A DNA stretch of 7,544 bases from an uncultured Synergistales bacterium. Lineage in GTDB: Bacteria > Synergistota > Synergistia > Synergistales > Aminobacteriaceae. The position numbers were made by a program, and so were the translations under genes. Numbering within the stretch: the first letter of the stretch is position 1; every line of letters begins with the position of its first letter. Where the stretch lies: the NCBI GenBank assembly GCA_905234205.1, contig CAJOGG010000153.1, positions 1 to 7,544 of the forward strand, in the 5' to 3' direction. The notes beneath the pieces were generated by a model, which did not search any database, was not told the origin of the DNA, and was given only the letters and a program-made list of their open reading frames with translations. This document shows positions 5,614-7,544 of this stretch, piece after piece.

Positions 5614-7544
5614 ATGCTTAAACAAGATTTTACGGATAAAATTCAGGAATTTATAGCACGCTGGAAAGATCAAGGCGACGAGAGAAGCGACACTCAAAAA
5701 TTTTGGCTGGAATTTCTTCATGATGTTTGTGGTGTGGAAAATCCAACAGAGCTGATTGAATTTGAGCAACGAGTCGAGTTAAAACACGTCAGCTTCATTG
5801 ATGCTTATATCCCGTCTACTCGCGTAATCATTGAGCAAAAGAGCAAGGATATTGACCTTACTAAGGAGGCTTTACAATCGGACGGCACTAGCAAGACTCC
5901 ATTTGAGCAAGCTAAACGCTACTCCGATTGGCTTCCGGTATCAAAACGCGCAAATTGGATCGTTACTTGCAACTTTCAGGAGTTCCAGATTTACGACATG
6001 GAGAAACCAAAGGCTGACCCCGAGATCGTCAAGCTTATTGATCTTGCGAAACAGTGGCCGAAATTTCAATTCTTCATCGATCCCAACGCGATAAAGCCAA
6101 AAGATATTCATGAGGCAGAAATATCAATCCAAGCCGGTGAACTCGTCGGGAAATTATACGAATCCTTATTGAAACGATACACGGATCCTGACAACCCCGA
6201 AGCACTGCGAAGCTTGAACGTATTTTGCGTAAGGATTGTGTTCTTGCTGTTTGCTGAAGACGTTGGAATTTTTGGCAAAGGAGAATTTCACGATTACATG
6301 TTGGCCCACAAAGATTCTTCGCGCCTGGCTCTAATATCCTTGTTCAATGTTTTGTCCCAGCTACCTACTAAACGCGATCCATATATAACACCTGACCTTA
6401 AAAATTTCCCCTACGTAAACGGCGGTTTGTTCGAGGATAAAAATATTGAGGTACCATTGTTTGATGGCGAACCGTTCGATATTATCATTCATGACATGAG
6501 CGAGGGCTTTGACTGGAGCAAAATCAATCCACCTATATTCGGCGCAATATTCGAGAGTACTCTCAACAAAGATACGCGCAAACAAGGCGGTATGCATTAC
6601 ACTACACTGCAAAATATTCACAAGGTCATTGATCCGTTATTCCTTGACAAGCTGAATCATGAAGCCGATGAACTTTTACAGCGTGATCCCACTAAATCAG
6701 AGTTACAGGCATTCCGTAAAAAGCTTGCTACGTACAAATTTTTTGATCCTGCCTGCGGTTCCGGGAACTTCTTAACCGAAACTTACCTCTCTCTCTGTAA
6801 ACTCGAAATGAGAATCATTAACGCCCTTGGTGAGATCCCATTTCATCAGGTTAGTATCAGTCAATTCTATGGCATAGAGATTAACGATTTCGCTGTATCA
6901 GTTGCAAAAACTGCACTATGGATCGCTGATATTCAAATGTCTAAGGAAGTCAACCCGAAAGCTAACCTCCCGCGTGAATGTTTGCCGCTCGAAAACTACA
7001 ACAACATCAGAGAAGGAAACGCTCTCTCAATAAACTGGCACGACATCGTAGAGCCTTCCGACAACCTCTATATCATGGGCAATCCTCCCTTCATGGGTTA
7101 CTCAAACCAGACGAAGGAACAGAAGCAAGACATTTTGTCCGTGTACGTTGATGAAGCCGGAAAACCATACAAGACCGCCGGAAAAATTGATTACGTTGCA
7201 GGTTGGTACTTCAAGGCAGCAGAATTTATTGCGGGAACAAAGATCAAAGCCGCGTTCGTCTCCACAAATTCCATAACACAAGGTGAACAAGTCGCAGGAG
7301 TCTTCAAGCCTCTTGTAAAACGTTTCGGGATACACATAAATTTTGCTCACCAGACTTTCAAGTGGAACAGTGAAGCCAAGGACAAAGCACACGTTCATTG
7401 CGTCGTAATCGGGTTCAGCACGACCGCGCCGGAATGGAGAAAACTTTACACGCCGGAAGGTTTGAAGTTGGTCAGGAACATAAACTTTTACTTGAAGCCC
7501 GCCCCGAATTTCTTTATCACAGCACAGAAAGAGCCGGTTGACAA
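5614..7544 (+). CDS. MmeI/YeeA-like Type IIL (IIG) restriction-modification protein: fused endonuclease and adenine methyltransferase (3' end cut by window)
   Basis: A single-chain enzyme that both cuts unmodified DNA and methylates its own sites, acting against phage and plasmid DNA. The frame is open for 643 codons to the right edge; complete members are roughly 900-1000 residues, so the specificity (TRD) and C-terminal regions are missing. Residues 1 to about 150 match the MmeI N-terminal nuclease domain, with a PD-(D/E)xK site at Asp63 ... Glu74-Gln-Lys76 and the typical NWIVTCNFQEFQIYD. A helical spacer (about 165-300) is followed by the methyltransferase: FESTLNKDTR and GGMHYTT (near 313-331), motif I DPACGSGNFL (378-387), YGIEIN and motif IV NPPFMGY (490-496), which marks an N6-adenine enzyme. 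FVSTNSITQGEQV and FAHQTFKWNSEAK are further MmeI/YeeA blocks. The ATG at 5614 (or TTG at 5611, same frame) has no good ribosome site; AGGA ends 14 bases upstream. Expression may depend on the reductase transcript. Confidence 0.93.
   Translation, partial: MLKQDFTDKIQEFIARWKDQGDERSDTQKFWLEFLHDVCGVENPTELIEFEQRVELKHVSFIDAYIPSTRVIIEQKSKDIDLTKEALQSDGTSKTPFEQAKRYSDWLPVSKRANWIVTCNFQEFQIYDMEKPKADPEIVKLIDLAKQWPKFQFFIDPNAIKPKDIHEAEISIQAGELVGKLYESLLKRYTDPDNPEALRSLNVFCVRIVFLLFAEDVGIFGKGEFHDYMLAHKDSSRLALISLFNVLSQLPTKRDPYITPDLKNFPYVNGGLFEDKNIEVPLFDGEPFDIIIHDMSEGFDWSKINPPIFGAIFESTLNKDTRKQGGMHYTTLQNIHKVIDPLFLDKLNHEADELLQRDPTKSELQAFRKKLATYKFFDPACGSGNFLTETYLSLCKLEMRIINALGEIPFHQVSISQFYGIEINDFAVSVAKTALWIADIQMSKEVNPKANLPRECLPLENYNNIREGNALSINWHDIVEPSDNLYIMGNPPFMGYSNQTKEQKQDILSVYVDEAGKPYKTAGKIDYVAGWYFKAAEFIAGTKIKAAFVSTNSITQGEQVAGVFKPLVKRFGIHINFAHQTFKWNSEAKDKAHVHCVVIGFSTTAPEWRKLYTPEGLKLVRNINFYLKPAPNFFITAQKEPVD

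Noticed and set aside
5590..5620. Terminator between reductase and restriction-modification gene
   Set aside because: The few A and T residues after the stop are not preceded by a GC-rich hairpin, and the gap is too short for one.
5831..6094. Plus-strand open frame of 87 codons in another frame
   Set aside because: It overlaps the restriction-modification gene, whose own frame carries the nuclease motif and conserved blocks here.
6361..7398. Two minus-strand open frames (6361-6621 and 7102-7398)
   Set aside because: Both are antisense to the methyltransferase domain and show no recognisable protein features.
5614..7544. BREX PglX or Type I HsdM methyltransferase
   Set aside because: The N-terminal PD-(D/E)xK domain fused to the methyltransferase and the GGMHYTT, STNSITQGEQV and FAHQTFKW blocks fit the MmeI/YeeA family. 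No pglZ, brx, hsdS or hsdR gene is visible.

Overview
The window looks like chromosomal DNA from an anaerobic, Gram-negative-type bacterium of moderate GC content. The evidence is a periplasmic coiled-coil MscS channel, a formate/nitrite-type transporter, a secreted FMN/FAD reductase with a twin-arginine signal, and a FolD of the variant form I associate with anaerobes. The gene content would fit a gut or rumen anaerobe such as a Synergistota member, but nothing here fixes the taxon. No rRNA, tRNA, CRISPR array, insertion sequence or clear terminator was found.

Layout: bases 1-3422 hold three genes on the minus strand, read in the order folD (3422-2586), a formate/nitrite transporter (FNT) family channel (2592-1825) and an MscS-family mechanosensitive channel (1823 to the left edge, incomplete). 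The first two overlap by 7 bases and the second and third are one base apart, so they almost certainly form one translationally coupled operon. An intergenic gap of 79 bases (3423-3501) separates this operon from a divergent plus-strand unit and should carry both promoters. The plus-strand unit begins with a gene for a Tat-exported, FMN-binding, FAD-dependent reductase of the fumarate/urocanate reductase superfamily (3502-5606). It is broken by a one-base frameshift near 4306-4320, and its two halves still align as one protein of about 701 residues. Seven bases after its stop begins a large MmeI/YeeA-like Type IIL (IIG) restriction-modification protein (5614 to the right edge, incomplete) with nuclease and methyltransferase motifs intact.

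How the genes may work together (inference): FolD and the FNT channel could both serve formate and one-carbon metabolism, and formate could also donate electrons to a periplasmic flavin reductase like the one made divergently. The reductase lacks the residues that define fumarate reduction, so its substrate is unknown. The restriction-modification gene is unrelated in function and looks like a defence gene placed behind the reductase. The points most worth a second look are the frameshift, the atypical reductase active site, a FolD lacking two canonical catalytic residues, and the tight junction between the reductase and the restriction enzyme.
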